This document shows, piece after piece, positions 8,689 through 17,677 of a DNA stretch of 64,000 bases (within the stretch, counting starts at the first letter, position 1; each line of letters opens with the position of its first letter). Under the pieces are notes generated by a model, which saw only the letters and a list, made by a program, of their open reading frames with translations, was not told the origin of the DNA and made no database searches. The stretch spans positions 186,001-250,000 of the forward strand of contig NZ_CP061769.1 of the NCBI RefSeq assembly GCF_011420305.2. The letters are read 5' to 3'. Source of the stretch: Nocardioides ochotonae. GTDB taxonomy: Bacteria > Actinomycetota > Actinomycetes > Propionibacteriales > Nocardioidaceae. The position numbers and the translations under genes were made by a program.

Positions 8689-9480
8689 TCACGAAGAGTA
8701 GGCGCTGGGTCCACGGCGTTGCAGTGCCCGGGACAGCTCGTGGGCCTCGCGCAGGAGCATCCGGCCCAGCTCGCGGCGACGCTCGAGGCCCAGGCGCTGC
8801 TCGATGGCGGTGATGCTGAGCGCCCACCGGGGCCGGCCGTCGGTGTCGAAGACCGCCGCGCCCAGCCCCCAGCTGCCGTCCACGATCAGGCCGGGGTTGA
8901 CGGCGTACCCCTGCGCGCGGGTGAGCGCGACGTGGCGGCGCACCTCCTCGGGGCGGTGCTGGTCGCCCCAGACGGCGGTGAGGTCGGTGCGGGCGAGCAG
9001 CTCCTCGACCTCGGCGTCGGGCAGGTGGGCCAGCACCACCATGCCGGCCGAGGCGACGCCGAGCGGGAAGCGCACCCCCTCGCTGAGCACGTGCGAGCGG
9101 ATCGGGAAGCTGCCGTCCTCGCGGACCAGGCAGATCGTCTCGTCACCGCGGCGCGCGGAGAAGAACGCGCTCTCGCCGGTGGCGTCCGCGAGCCGGCGTA
9201 CGAAGGGGTGGGCCACCGCGGTCACGTCGTAGCGGGCGGCCGCGGCGGTCCCGAGGAAGAACAGCTCGGGGCCGAGCAGCCAGCGCCCGTTGTCGGGGTC
9301 GCGGTCGGCGAGCCCCTCGCGGGCCAGCGCGCTGAGCAGCCGGTGGGCGGTGGGCCGGGCCAGGCCGCACCACTGGGCGACCGCGGTGGTCGTGGCGCCG
9401 CCGGGCTCGTGGGCGGCGAGCGCGCGGAGCACCGCGCCGGCGCGGCCGACGACGTCCACGGGAGGAGTCGTCGCGTTCAC
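8689..9480 (-). CDS. IclR-family transcriptional regulator
   Basis: A 263 aa regulator. The winged helix-turn-helix is at about residues 10-70 (TTTAVAQWCGLARPTAHRLLSALAREG). The effector-binding IclR domain follows, with the conserved ASAGMVVLAHLPD and GAAVFDTDGRPRWALSI segments. It is divergent from a two-subunit CoA transferase, the classic arrangement for PcaR/PcaU-type control of beta-ketoadipate or short-chain CoA metabolism. The GTG start sits inside an 8-bp-armed palindrome, a likely autoregulatory site. Some repeated arginine-rich text at the C-terminus (SRALQRRG) has no known role. Confidence 0.9.
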   Translation of the reverse strand: MNATTPPVDVVGRAGAVLRALAAHEPGGATTTAVAQWCGLARPTAHRLLSALAREGLADRDPDNGRWLLGPELFFLGTAAAARYDVTAVAHPFVRRLADATGESAFFSARRGDETICLVREDGSFPIRSHVLSEGVRFPLGVASAGMVVLAHLPDAEVEELLARTDLTAVWGDQHRPEEVRRHVALTRAQGYAVNPGLIVDGSWGLGAAVFDTDGRPRWALSITAIEQRLGLERRRELGRMLLREAHELSRALQRRGPSAYSS

Positions 9481-9491
9481 CTGGTGAACGC
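9473..9491. promoter_or_regulatory. Palindromic operator candidate at the iclR start codon
   Basis: GCGTTCAC-CTG-GTGAACGC is a perfect 8-bp inverted repeat around three bases. It includes the regulator's own GTG start (9478-9480), and the scoA promoter lies 57 bp away. Palindromes of this kind are typical IclR targets. Confidence 0.5.
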
Positions 9492-9547
9492 TACCGGTCC
9501 CGGAGGTCCGGTGGGCGAGTGATCCGGGGCGGGCCGGGCGGGCGGCG

Positions 9548-9577
9548 TTGACGCGGCCGGGGGTGGCTGCCTTGAAT
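9548..9577 (+). promoter_or_regulatory. Promoter of the CoA-transferase operon
   Basis: TTGACG (9548-9553) and TTGAAT (9572-9577) are separated by 18 bp. The expected transcript start falls on or next to the ATG at 9585, so the message would be leaderless. Confidence 0.5.
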
Positions 9578-9584
9578 GCGCGGC

Positions 9585-10367
9585 ATGGACAAGGTGATGG
9601 AGTCGGCTGCGGCCGCGGTCGCCGACATCCCCGACGGTGCCTCGCTGGCCGTCGGCGGATTCGGTCTCTGCGGCATCCCCTCGGTGACGATCCAGGCGAT
9701 CCTGGACGCGGGCACCCGCGACCTGGAGGTCTTCTCGAACAACGCCGGCGTCGACGACTGGGGCCTGGGCCTGCTGCTCACCGCCGGTCGGCTGCGCCGC
9801 GTCGTCGCGTCGTACGTCGGGGAGAACAAGGAGTTCGCCCGGCAGTACCTCTCCGGGGAGCTCGAGGTCGAGCTGAACCCGCAGGGCACGCTCGCGGAGC
9901 GGATGCGCGCCGGCGGCACCGGGATCCCGGCGTTCTTCACCGCGACCGGCGTCGGCACCCAGGTCGCCGAGGGCGGGCTGCCGTGGCGCTACGACGACGC
10001 GGGCAACGTGGTCGTCGCCTCGCCCGCCAAGGAGGTCCGGGTCTTCGAGACCGCCGAGGGCCCGCGCGAGTTCGTGCTCGAGCAGGCGATCGTCGCGGAC
10101 TTCGGCCTGGTCCGCGCCTGGAAGGGCGACCGGCACGGCAACCTGGTGTTCCGCGACGCCGCCCGCAACTTCAACCCGCTCGCCGCGATGTGCGGGCGGA
10201 CCACCGTCGCCGAGGTGGAGGAGCTCGTCGAGCCCGGCGAGCTGGACCCCAACGAGGTGCACCTGCCCGGCGTCTTCGTGCACCGGGTGGTCCCGCTGAC
10301 CCCCGAGCAGGCCGCCGACAAGCGCATCGAGAAGCGGACCGTGCGCGCCCAGGAGGAGAACCGATGA
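9585..10367 (+). CDS. scoA: 3-oxoacid CoA-transferase, subunit A
   Basis: Alpha subunit, 260 aa, of a family I CoA transferase moving CoA from succinyl-CoA to a 3-oxo acid (acetoacetate or 3-oxoadipate). The CoA-binding [10 protein letters not shown] loop, [12 protein letters not shown] and the [13 protein letters not shown] segment are family hallmarks. The ATG at 9585 is preferred over one three codons upstream because it fits the -10 spacing of a leaderless promoter. The stop overlaps the start of subunit B (ATGA). Whether the substrate is acetoacetate or 3-oxoadipate cannot be decided here; no other pca genes are present. Confidence 0.92.
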   Translation: MDKVMESAAAAVADIPDGASLAVGGFGLCGIPSVTIQAILDAGTRDLEVFSNNAGVDDWGLGLLLTAGRLRRVVASYVGENKEFARQYLSGELEVELNPQGTLAERMRAGGTGIPAFFTATGVGTQVAEGGLPWRYDDAGNVVVASPAKEVRVFETAEGPREFVLEQAIVADFGLVRAWKGDRHGNLVFRDAARNFNPLAAMCGRTTVAEVEELVEPGELDPNEVHLPGVFVHRVVPLTPEQAADKRIEKRTVRAQEENR

Positions 10368-10999
10368 GCTGGACCCGCGAGCAGATGGCCGCCCGGGCGG
10401 CCTCCGAGCTGACCGACGGCTCCTACGTCAACCTGGGCATCGGGCTGCCGACCCTGGTGCCGAACTACGTCGCCGACGACGTCGAGCTGGTGCTGCAGTC
10501 CGAGAACGGCATCCTCGGCGTGGGCGCCTACCCCGTCGCCGGCGAGGAGCACCCCGACCTGATCAACGCCGGCAAGGAGACCGTCACGGTGCGCCGCGGT
10601 GCGTCGTTCTTCGACTCCGCACTGTCGTTCGGGATGATCCGCGGCGGCAAGATCGACGCCGCGATCCTCGGCGCCATGCAGGTCTCCGCGGCCGGTGACA
10701 TCGCCAACTGGATGATCCCCGGCAAGATGGTCAAGGGCATGGGCGGCGCGATGGACCTGGTCCACGGTGCCAAGAAGGTCATCGTGCTGATGGAGCACGT
10801 CGCCCGCGACGGCTCCTACAAGATCGTCGAGGAGTGCTCGCTGCCCTACACCGGCAAGGGCGTCGTGCAGCGCATCATCACCGACCTCGCCGTCATCGAC
10901 GTGCACCCCGACGGACTGCACCTGGTCGAGCTCGCCCCCGGCGTCACCGAGGCCGAGGTGCGGGAGAAGACCGAGCCGGAGCTGGTCTCCGAGCTGTGA
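10364..10999 (+). CDS. scoB: 3-oxoacid CoA-transferase, subunit B
   Basis: Beta subunit of 211 aa carrying the active site. The catalytic glutamate that forms the thioester is Glu47 in [11 protein letters not shown]. Downstream, [19 protein letters not shown] and the [20 protein letters not shown] segment match the family. Four-base overlap with subunit A ensures equal synthesis. The operon is likely controlled by the divergent IclR regulator. Confidence 0.93.
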   Translation: MSWTREQMAARAASELTDGSYVNLGIGLPTLVPNYVADDVELVLQSENGILGVGAYPVAGEEHPDLINAGKETVTVRRGASFFDSALSFGMIRGGKIDAAILGAMQVSAAGDIANWMIPGKMVKGMGGAMDLVHGAKKVIVLMEHVARDGSYKIVEECSLPYTGKGVVQRIITDLAVIDVHPDGLHLVELAPGVTEAEVREKTEPELVSEL

Positions 11000-11063
11000 G
11001 CGGGGCCGGGCCGGCGCTCCAGACGGGCTGGCCGTCCGGCGCTCGGGGGAGCACACTCGGCTC

Positions 11064-11801
11064 ATGCTGATCGCCGTCGCCGGAGCGACCGGGGTCGTCG
11101 GCAGCCATGTCGTCGACGTGGCCCGGGGCCGCGGCCACGAGGTCGTCCCGCTTGCCCGGTCCCGTGGGGTCGACCTGACGACCGGCGCGGGTCTGGACGG
11201 GCTCCTGGTCGGTGTCGACGCGGTCGTGGACGTCACCAGCGTGCGGACCCAGCGCCGGGCGGGGGCCGAGGCGTTCTTCGGCGGCGTCACCCGGACGCTG
11301 CTCGCCGCCGAGGAGGCGGCCGGGGTCGGCCACCACGTCGCGCTCTCGATCGTGGGGGTCGACGACGTGGCGTCGGGCTACTACCGCGGCAAGCAGCTCC
11401 AGGAGCGGCTGGTCGGCGCCGCACCACACGGGAGCATCCTGCGGGCGACGCAGTTCCACGAGTTCGCCGAGCAGGTCCTCGGCTTCGCGTCGGTCGGACC
11501 CGTCTCGCTGGTGCCGCGGATGCTCAGCCAACCGGTCGCCGCCGACGAGGTGGCGACGGCGCTGGTCACCCTCGCGGAGGCCGGGCCGTCGGGCCGCGTC
11601 CCCGACCTTGCCGGACCGGAGCGCCTCGACATGGTCGAGCTGGCGCGCCGGGTCTCCGAGGCGCGCGGGCTGGGGCGCCGGGTGGTCGGCGTACCGGTGC
11701 CCGGCGCCGCGGGTCGTGCGATGCGCTCCGGCGTGCTCTGCCCGACCGGTGACGGCCCGCGCGGGACGACGACGTTCGCGCAGTGGCTCGCCGGGCCGTG
11801 A
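11064..11801 (+). CDS. NAD(P)-binding NmrA/atypical-SDR family protein
   Basis: A 245 aa single-domain Rossmann protein. The nucleotide loop GATGVVGSHVV starts at residue 8, and the HVALSIVGVDD and YYRGKQLQE segments correspond to the usual catalytic region. It resembles small NAD(P)H-binding reductases and NmrA-like sensors; no substrate can be assigned. It stands alone and is convergent with the MFS gene, three bases separating the stops. Confidence 0.78.
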   Translation: MLIAVAGATGVVGSHVVDVARGRGHEVVPLARSRGVDLTTGAGLDGLLVGVDAVVDVTSVRTQRRAGAEAFFGGVTRTLLAAEEAAGVGHHVALSIVGVDDVASGYYRGKQLQERLVGAAPHGSILRATQFHEFAEQVLGFASVGPVSLVPRMLSQPVAADEVATALVTLAEAGPSGRVPDLAGPERLDMVELARRVSEARGLGRRVVGVPVPGAAGRAMRSGVLCPTGDGPRGTTTFAQWLAGP

Positions 11802-11804
11802 GCC

Positions 11805-13160
11805 TCAGCCGGGCGGGCGGGTCCGCGCGGCCGTGAGCACGCCGAGCACCGCGAGGGCGGCGGCCAGCACGAAGACCGGCAGGAACGGGTCGGCGCCGGC
11901 CCGCTCGGCCGTCGCATAGACGATCCCCGACGCCGCCAGTGCGAAGGCGCCGCCCAGGGAGTCGGCGATCGACAGCGCGGAGGAGTTGAAGCCGCGGTCG
12001 GCGTCGGTGGAGGCCGCCAGCGTCGCTACCCCGGTCCGGGGATAGCCGAAGCCCATGCCGGCGCCGGCGAGGACGTACGACGCGACGGCGAGCGCGGGGT
12101 GCAGGTCCGTGGCGACGACCAGGGCGAGCGCGACGGTCCCGATGAGCACCAGGCCGGTGCCCCAGCACATCGCGCCCCGGTCCGAGACCCGCTGGCCCAG
12201 GCGAGACTGGAGCTGGCTGGCCCCCGCCCAGACCACGCCGACGATCATCAGCGCCACCCCGGCCCGGGTCGGCGTCTGGCCCCAGCGCTCCTGCAGCACG
12301 AAGACGATGTAGGCCTCCGCGCAGAAGAACGCGGCGCTGAGCATGCCGCGGGTCCCGACCACCGCCGGCAGCCCGGGTGCCGCGACCAGAGCACCGGCCG
12401 GGAGCAGCCGGCGCAGGCTGACCACGACCACCACGAACGCGAGGACCGCCAGCGCGAGCAGCGAGTCGCGCCGCGACCCGAGCAGCTCGAAGGTCAGTAC
12501 GGCGGTGGCCGCGGCCAGCGCCCACAGCAGCCGCGTCGTCGGGAACCGCGTGTCGGCGCGCGGGGCACGCACCACGCGCCGCAGGGCCGGGGCGACCAGG
12601 CCCCCGGCCAGCACCACCAGCACCACCACGCCGAGGAACACCCAGCGCCACCCGATCCGGTCCGCGACGGTCGCCGCGAGCGCCGGCCCGAACAGCGAGG
12701 GCAGCACCCACGCCGCCGCGAAGCTCGCGAACACCGCCGGTTGCAGCACGGGCGGGAACACCAACCCGACCAGCACGTAGAGGCAGACCGTCAGCGCCCC
12801 GCCCCCGAGCCCCTGGAGCACCCGGCCGGCGACCAGGACCTCCATCGACGGCGCCGTCCCGCAGACCAGCAGCCCGAGCGAGAACAGCAGCATCGCCGCC
12901 CCCAGCGGCCCCGCCGGCCCGCGCTTGTCGCTCCAGCCGCCCGCCACCACCATGCCGACCACGCCGCTGGCCAGCGGCGCGGCGAAGGACAGGGCGTAGA
13001 GGCCGACGCCGTCGAGGCGATCCGCGACGGTCGGCATCACGGTCGTCACCGCCGTGGCCTCGAAGGCCACGAAGGCGCACAGCGCGAACATGCCGACCGT
13101 CGTCGCGGCGTACGTCGGGGAGAGCAGCCGCGGCGGCTGGGCAGGTGCGGCGGAGTCCAC
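11805..13160 (-). CDS. MFS transporter, drug-efflux type
   Basis: Major-facilitator protein of 451 aa with about 12-14 hydrophobic helices. The loop 2-3 motif reads GGWSDKRGPAG, a degenerate form of the MFS signature. ALCAFVAFEATAVTTVMPTVADRL in helix 1 resembles multidrug antiporters of the EmrB/QacA group. The substrate is unknown. The GTG start is preceded by TACGGT at six bases, suggesting a leaderless message. Confidence 0.85.
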   Translation of the reverse strand: MDSAAPAQPPRLLSPTYAATTVGMFALCAFVAFEATAVTTVMPTVADRLDGVGLYALSFAAPLASGVVGMVVAGGWSDKRGPAGPLGAAMLLFSLGLLVCGTAPSMEVLVAGRVLQGLGGGALTVCLYVLVGLVFPPVLQPAVFASFAAAWVLPSLFGPALAATVADRIGWRWVFLGVVVLVVLAGGLVAPALRRVVRAPRADTRFPTTRLLWALAAATAVLTFELLGSRRDSLLALAVLAFVVVVVSLRRLLPAGALVAAPGLPAVVGTRGMLSAAFFCAEAYIVFVLQERWGQTPTRAGVALMIVGVVWAGASQLQSRLGQRVSDRGAMCWGTGLVLIGTVALALVVATDLHPALAVASYVLAGAGMGFGYPRTGVATLAASTDADRGFNSSALSIADSLGGAFALAASGIVYATAERAGADPFLPVFVLAAALAVLGVLTAARTRPPG

Positions 13161-13166
13161 CTCTGG

Positions 13167-13172
13167 ACCGTA
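13167..13172 (-). promoter_or_regulatory. -10 box of the MFS gene
   Basis: TACGGT on the minus strand, six bases before the GTG start, with no Shine-Dalgarno between. It fits the TAnnnT leaderless pattern seen repeatedly in this window. Confidence 0.4.
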
Positions 13173-13263
13173 GGTCCCCTGACCGGACCCGGGCCAACCG
13201 GATCGGCCGGGCGTCCGCGAGCGCGCGCGTTCACGATGCGCCCTCGCGGGGAAACGTCAGGCC

Positions 13264-14553
13264 ATGACCGACCTCGGGAACCAGACCCACACCGACCGCC
13301 CACCTCGCTGGCGGGTGATCGGTCCCGGCCTGGTCGTGGCCGCGACCGGCGTCGGCGCGGCCGACCTCGTGGCCACGCTGGTCGCCGGCGCCAAGTTCGG
13401 CTACACCCTGCTGTGGGTGGCGGTGCTCGGCTCGATCATCAAGGTGGTGCTGGTCGAGGGCGCGGGCCGCTACTCGCTGGCGACCGGCCGCACGATCTTC
13501 GAGGGCTGGCGCAGCCTGGGCCGCTGGACCACGTGGTACTTCGCGCCGTACATCGTGATCTGGGGGCTGGTCTACGGCGCGACCGCGATGTCGTCCTCGG
13601 CGTTGCCGCTGGTGGCGCTGTTCCCGGACCTCTCGCTGCGCTGGACGGCGGTCGTGATCGGCCTGGTCGGGCTGGCGATGGTGTGGTTCGGCTCCTACGC
13701 GGCGTTCGAGAAGGTGATGGCCGCGCTGGTCGGCGTCATGTTCGTCGCCGTGGTGGGCGCGGCACTGGTGGCCACGCCCAACCTCGGCGAGATCGTGCTC
13801 GGGCTGCGGCCGGTGTTCCCCGACGACTCGGTGGTCAACGTGCTGGCGATCGCGGGCGGCGTCGGCGGCACGATCACGCTGGCGGCGTATGGCTACTGGC
13901 TGCGCGAGAAGGGCTGGAGCACTCCGGCGTTCATGCGGGTGATGCGCATCGACAACGGCGTCGCCTACACCGTCACCGGCATCTTCGTGGTCTCGATGCT
14001 GATCGTCGGCGCCGAGCTCTACCACTCGGTCGGGATCGCGGCGGAGACCGGCGACCAGGCGCTGGTGCAGCTCTCCGACATCCTCGACGACCGGTACGGC
14101 GAGGTCTTCGGCAAGCTGTTCCTGATCGGGTTCTTCGCCTCGTCGTTCTCCTCGCTGATCGGCGTGTGGAGCGGGGTGAGCCTGATGTTCGCCGACTTCG
14201 TCGGCAACCTGCGCGACCTGCCCTCGGGGCACCCCGACACCCGCACCGGCGGCCGCTACTTCCGTGGCTACATGCTGTGGCTGACCTTCCCGCCGATGCT
14301 GCTCCTGCTGCTCGACGAGCCGGTCGGGCTGATCCTCACCTACGGCGTGCTCGGCGCGCTGTTCATGCCGTTCCTCGCGATCACCCTGCTGGTGCTGCTC
14401 AACAAGCGCCGCGCCGGCGCGCTGCCGCACTCCGACGTGCCGCCCGAGTGGCGCAACGGGTGGCTGTCGAACGGCTTCATGGCGCTGTGCGCGGTGCTGT
14501 TCATCGCGCTCGCGGTCAACGAGATCCGCGAGACGCTCGCGCCGTACGTGTGA
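13264..14553 (+). CDS. NRAMP-superfamily membrane protein lacking canonical metal motifs
   Basis: A 429 aa polytopic protein with about 11 helices. IGPGLVVAATGVGAADLVAT aligns with the first helix of NRAMP metal transporters. However, the metal-binding DPGN is replaced by GAAD, and the helix 6 MPH motif is replaced by GGTITLAAYG. Family membership is clear from the opening signature and length, but divalent Mn/Fe transport by the standard mechanism is doubtful. A GAAACG-rich leader and no neighbours of known function leave the substrate open; Nramp-related magnesium transporters also lack canonical residues. Confidence 0.75.
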   Translation: MTDLGNQTHTDRPPRWRVIGPGLVVAATGVGAADLVATLVAGAKFGYTLLWVAVLGSIIKVVLVEGAGRYSLATGRTIFEGWRSLGRWTTWYFAPYIVIWGLVYGATAMSSSALPLVALFPDLSLRWTAVVIGLVGLAMVWFGSYAAFEKVMAALVGVMFVAVVGAALVATPNLGEIVLGLRPVFPDDSVVNVLAIAGGVGGTITLAAYGYWLREKGWSTPAFMRVMRIDNGVAYTVTGIFVVSMLIVGAELYHSVGIAAETGDQALVQLSDILDDRYGEVFGKLFLIGFFASSFSSLIGVWSGVSLMFADFVGNLRDLPSGHPDTRTGGRYFRGYMLWLTFPPMLLLLLDEPVGLILTYGVLGALFMPFLAITLLVLLNKRRAGALPHSDVPPEWRNGWLSNGFMALCAVLFIALAVNEIRETLAPYV

Positions 14554-14666
14554 GTGCGGGGTGGCCGGGTGGGCGGCTGGCGTCCGTAACTGCGCGGATA
14601 GACACCGACCCCGGCGCCCGCCCCGGGAGCGGCTCCGCACCCCGCGACACCGTCGGCGCAGGCGTC

Positions 14667-14672
14667 TAGGGT
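14667..14672 (+). promoter_or_regulatory. -10 box of the YdeI-like gene
   Basis: TAGGGT six bases upstream of the ATG at 14679, with only CGGAAG in between; leaderless signature. Confidence 0.42.
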
Positions 14673-14678
14673 CGGAAG

Positions 14679-15281
14679 ATGGCCGACCTGGAGGAGCTGC
14701 TCGTACCCGACGCCGCGGCGTGGCGGGCGTGGCTGGCCGAGCACCACGCGGACTCGCCGGGGGTGTGGCTGGTGCTGACCAAGAAGGGCGGCACCGTCAC
14801 CGCGCTGACCCGCGCGGCCGCGCTCGACGACGCGCTCTGCTTCGGCTGGATCGACGGGCAGGCGCGGCGCCGCGACGAGGCGACCTCCTACCAGCGGATG
14901 ACGCCTCGCACCTCGCGCAGCCGCTGGTCGCAGGTCAACGTCGGCCTGGTGGCCCGACTCGAGGCGGAGGGCCGGATGACACCCGCCGGCCGCGCGGTGG
15001 TCGAGGCGGCGAAGGCCGACGGGCGCTGGGCCGCGGCGTACGCCCCGCCCTCGACCGCCGAGATCCCCGACGACCTGGCCGCGGCGATCGCGGCCGACCC
15101 CGCCGCGCAGGCGATGTACGACGTGCTGACCAGCCAGAACCGCTTCGCCCTGATCCACCGGCTCGGGGCGATCAAGCGGGCCGAGACGCGCGAGCGGCGG
15201 ATCGCGGAGTTCGTGGCCATGCTGGCCCGCCAGGAGACTCCCTACCCCCAGCGGGCCCGCCCCGGGACGCCACCGTCCTAG
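14679..15281 (+). CDS. YdeI/OmpD-associated family protein
   Basis: A 200 aa cytoplasmic protein with the family's core GVWLVLTKKGG, ALCFGWIDGQARR, YQRMTPRTSRSRWS and NVGLVARLEAEGRM blocks. Members are widespread, small and of unknown biochemical activity, although some were named for bacteriocin protection. It overlaps the convergent permease gene by four bases at the stops. Confidence 0.85.
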   Translation: MADLEELLVPDAAAWRAWLAEHHADSPGVWLVLTKKGGTVTALTRAAALDDALCFGWIDGQARRRDEATSYQRMTPRTSRSRWSQVNVGLVARLEAEGRMTPAGRAVVEAAKADGRWAAAYAPPSTAEIPDDLAAAIAADPAAQAMYDVLTSQNRFALIHRLGAIKRAETRERRIAEFVAMLARQETPYPQRARPGTPPS

Positions 15282-17677
15282 TCGAGCGCCAGCCCGGCCG
15301 CGGGGGTGACCCGTGCGGCGCGACGGGAGGGCAGCACCCCGGCCAGCAGGCCAGCGACCCCGGAGACCACGACCACGATCGCCAGCTGGCCCCAAGGCAG
15401 CACCACCGCGACCTCGTCCACCGCGCCGCCGACCAGCGTCCGCACCGCGACCCACGCGAACACCACCCCGATGAGCGTGCCCAGCGCCGTGGCCACCACC
15501 GAGAGCAGCACCGCCTCCACGGCGAGCATCCGGCGCAGCTGACGACGGGTCAGGCCGAGCGCTCGCAGCAGGGCGTTCTCCCGGGCGCGCTCCAGCACCG
15601 AGAGCCCGAGGGTGTTCGCGATGCCGACGAGCGCGATCACGACCGCGATGCCCAGCAGGGCCAGGACGGCGATGGTCAGCACGTCGAGCTGGAGCAGCAC
15701 CCAGCCGCGCAGCGCCAGGGCGTCGGTCAGGTCGACGCCGCCCTGGGCGGCCAACGCGCCCAGGTCACCGGCGAGGTCCTCCGCGTCGGCGGTCTCGGTG
15801 GCGCGCACCCAGACCGCCCGCGGCAGCGGATCGCCGCCGAGCCGGGCGAGCGTCTCCGGCGCGACCAGCGCCGCCTCGCCCCAGCCGTCGGCGATGTCCA
15901 TCCGCAGCCGTTCGGTGTGCCCGTCGACGGTGACGGCGACCCGCTCGGGGATCTCGCCGCCCGTGAGGAGATCCCCCGGGACCACGATCACGCCGGGCTC
16001 CGGTGCGACCCGCCGCGCGTCGTGGGTGAGACCCAGGGCCGGGGTGGGGTCCAGCACCGGGACCGCGCCGATGCCCTCGACCTCCGCGCGTACGCCCTCG
16101 AGCGCGGCCGCATCCCGGACGCCCGCGGTCGAGCGGACGTCGCCCAGCAGGCTCCCCTCGAGCGGCGCTCCGGTCGAGGTGAGCGCGAGGTCGATCGGGT
16201 AGGAGCGGTCCAGGTCGGTGTCGACGGAGTCGCGCGAGCTGGCCAGCCCGGTGAGGACCGCCGTGGTCAGCGTGACGCCGACGAGCAGCGAGGCTGTCGT
16301 GGCGGCGGTACGCCGGGGGTCGCGCACGGCGTTCCCGGTCGCGAGCCGGGCGGTGCTGCCGCGGCCGAGCGCGCCGACGGCGCGGACCAGTGCGGGCATG
16401 ACCCACGGCCCGAGCACGAGCACGCCGGTGAAGGACAGCATGCCGCCGGCCAGCATCGCCAGCAGGTGGTGCTGCGCGACCGCCACGGCGAGCAGCCCGG
16501 AGCCGCCGAGCACCGCGAGCAGCCCGGTCACGCTGCGCAGCCGCCCGGACGCGGTGCGCACGTCGACGCCCGGGTCGGGGCGCAGCGCGGCGAGCGGGCT
16601 GACCCGGACCACCTTGCGCGTCGGCAGCCAGGCCGCCACGACGGTGACGAGCACCCCGACCGCGCCCGCCGCGGCGTACCAGGTCGGCGGCGCCCAGGAG
16701 CTGCCCAGCGTCCCGGCATCCATCTGGGTGCGGGCGAGGGCGACCAAGGCGTGGCCGAGCGCCGTGCCCACGGCGAGGCCGAGCACCGAGGCGCCGACGC
16801 CGAGGGCGAGTGCCTCGAGGCGGATGGAGCGCAGCAGCTGGCGACGGGTGGCGCCGACGCAGCGCAGCAGCGCGAGGTCGCGGGTGCGCTGGGCGAACAG
16901 GATCGAGAAGGTGTTGGCGATGACCAGCACCGAGACGAACAGCGCGATCGCGGCGAAGACCAGCAGCAGCATGGCGACCACGTCGACCTCGCGGGTCAGC
17001 TGGGCCTGCCGCTCCTGGACGAACTGCGCGGTCGGGCGCACCAGGGCGCCGGTGCCGCGGGCAGCCTCGGCGGCGCCGGGCCCGGCGTAGGCCACGGTGT
17101 CGGTGTAGAAGGTCGGGGCCCAGCGCTGCAGCTGCGACCACGGCAGGTAGAGCGCGGCCCGGTCCGAGGCGGCCGGGGTGTCGACCATGCCGACGACCGT
17201 GGCCTCGAGCGCCCGGCTGCCGGAGCCGATGCGGATCGGGTCGCCCACGGCGAGCCCGGCGGCCTTGGCGCCGTTCACGTCGGCCACGGTCTCGCCCGGC
17301 CCCTGCGGCCAGCGGCCTTCGCGCAGCTCCTGCCAGCGCAGCGATGCGACGTCGGCGAGCGGCGCGACCGTGGCCCGCTGGTCGAGCACCGCGTCCGCAG
17401 AGGTGAGCGGCAACGTGACGTCGCCGATGATCACGGCGTGCTCGCCGACCGACTCGGCGCGGCGCACGATGGTGGCGGCCTGGTCGGTGCCGAGGTCGGA
17501 GACCACCGAGTCGGCCCCGGCGTAGGGGAGCCCGACCCCGGCCACCATCCCCTCCTTGGCGGCCGCGGACAGCGCAGCGGTGACGACGACGAACGAGACG
17601 CCGATGACGACGGCGACCACGGCCGCGACGTAGCGGCGCGCGTGGGTGCGCAGCGAGGCCAGCAGCACGGTCCTCAT
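15278..17677 (-). CDS. ABC transporter permease with two FtsX domains
   Basis: A 799 aa permease. A first helix near residues 16-38 is followed by a large extracytoplasmic (MacB-like periplasmic core) segment. Three helices with FAQRTRDLALLRCVGATRRQLL (around 260-285) and the terminal three-helix block ERARENALLRALGLTRRQLR (around 690) are the duplicated FtsX domains. This architecture suits lipoprotein, peptide or antibiotic extrusion rather than uptake. The start overlaps the ATPase stop by four bases. A two-component system lies upstream in the same direction and may regulate it. Confidence 0.9.
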   Translation of the reverse strand: MRTVLLASLRTHARRYVAAVVAVVIGVSFVVVTAALSAAAKEGMVAGVGLPYAGADSVVSDLGTDQAATIVRRAESVGEHAVIIGDVTLPLTSADAVLDQRATVAPLADVASLRWQELREGRWPQGPGETVADVNGAKAAGLAVGDPIRIGSGSRALEATVVGMVDTPAASDRAALYLPWSQLQRWAPTFYTDTVAYAGPGAAEAARGTGALVRPTAQFVQERQAQLTREVDVVAMLLLVFAAIALFVSVLVIANTFSILFAQRTRDLALLRCVGATRRQLLRSIRLEALALGVGASVLGLAVGTALGHALVALARTQMDAGTLGSSWAPPTWYAAAGAVGVLVTVVAAWLPTRKVVRVSPLAALRPDPGVDVRTASGRLRSVTGLLAVLGGSGLLAVAVAQHHLLAMLAGGMLSFTGVLVLGPWVMPALVRAVGALGRGSTARLATGNAVRDPRRTAATTASLLVGVTLTTAVLTGLASSRDSVDTDLDRSYPIDLALTSTGAPLEGSLLGDVRSTAGVRDAAALEGVRAEVEGIGAVPVLDPTPALGLTHDARRVAPEPGVIVVPGDLLTGGEIPERVAVTVDGHTERLRMDIADGWGEAALVAPETLARLGGDPLPRAVWVRATETADAEDLAGDLGALAAQGGVDLTDALALRGWVLLQLDVLTIAVLALLGIAVVIALVGIANTLGLSVLERARENALLRALGLTRRQLRRMLAVEAVLLSVVATALGTLIGVVFAWVAVRTLVGGAVDEVAVVLPWGQLAIVVVVSGVAGLLAGVLPSRRAARVTPAAGLALD

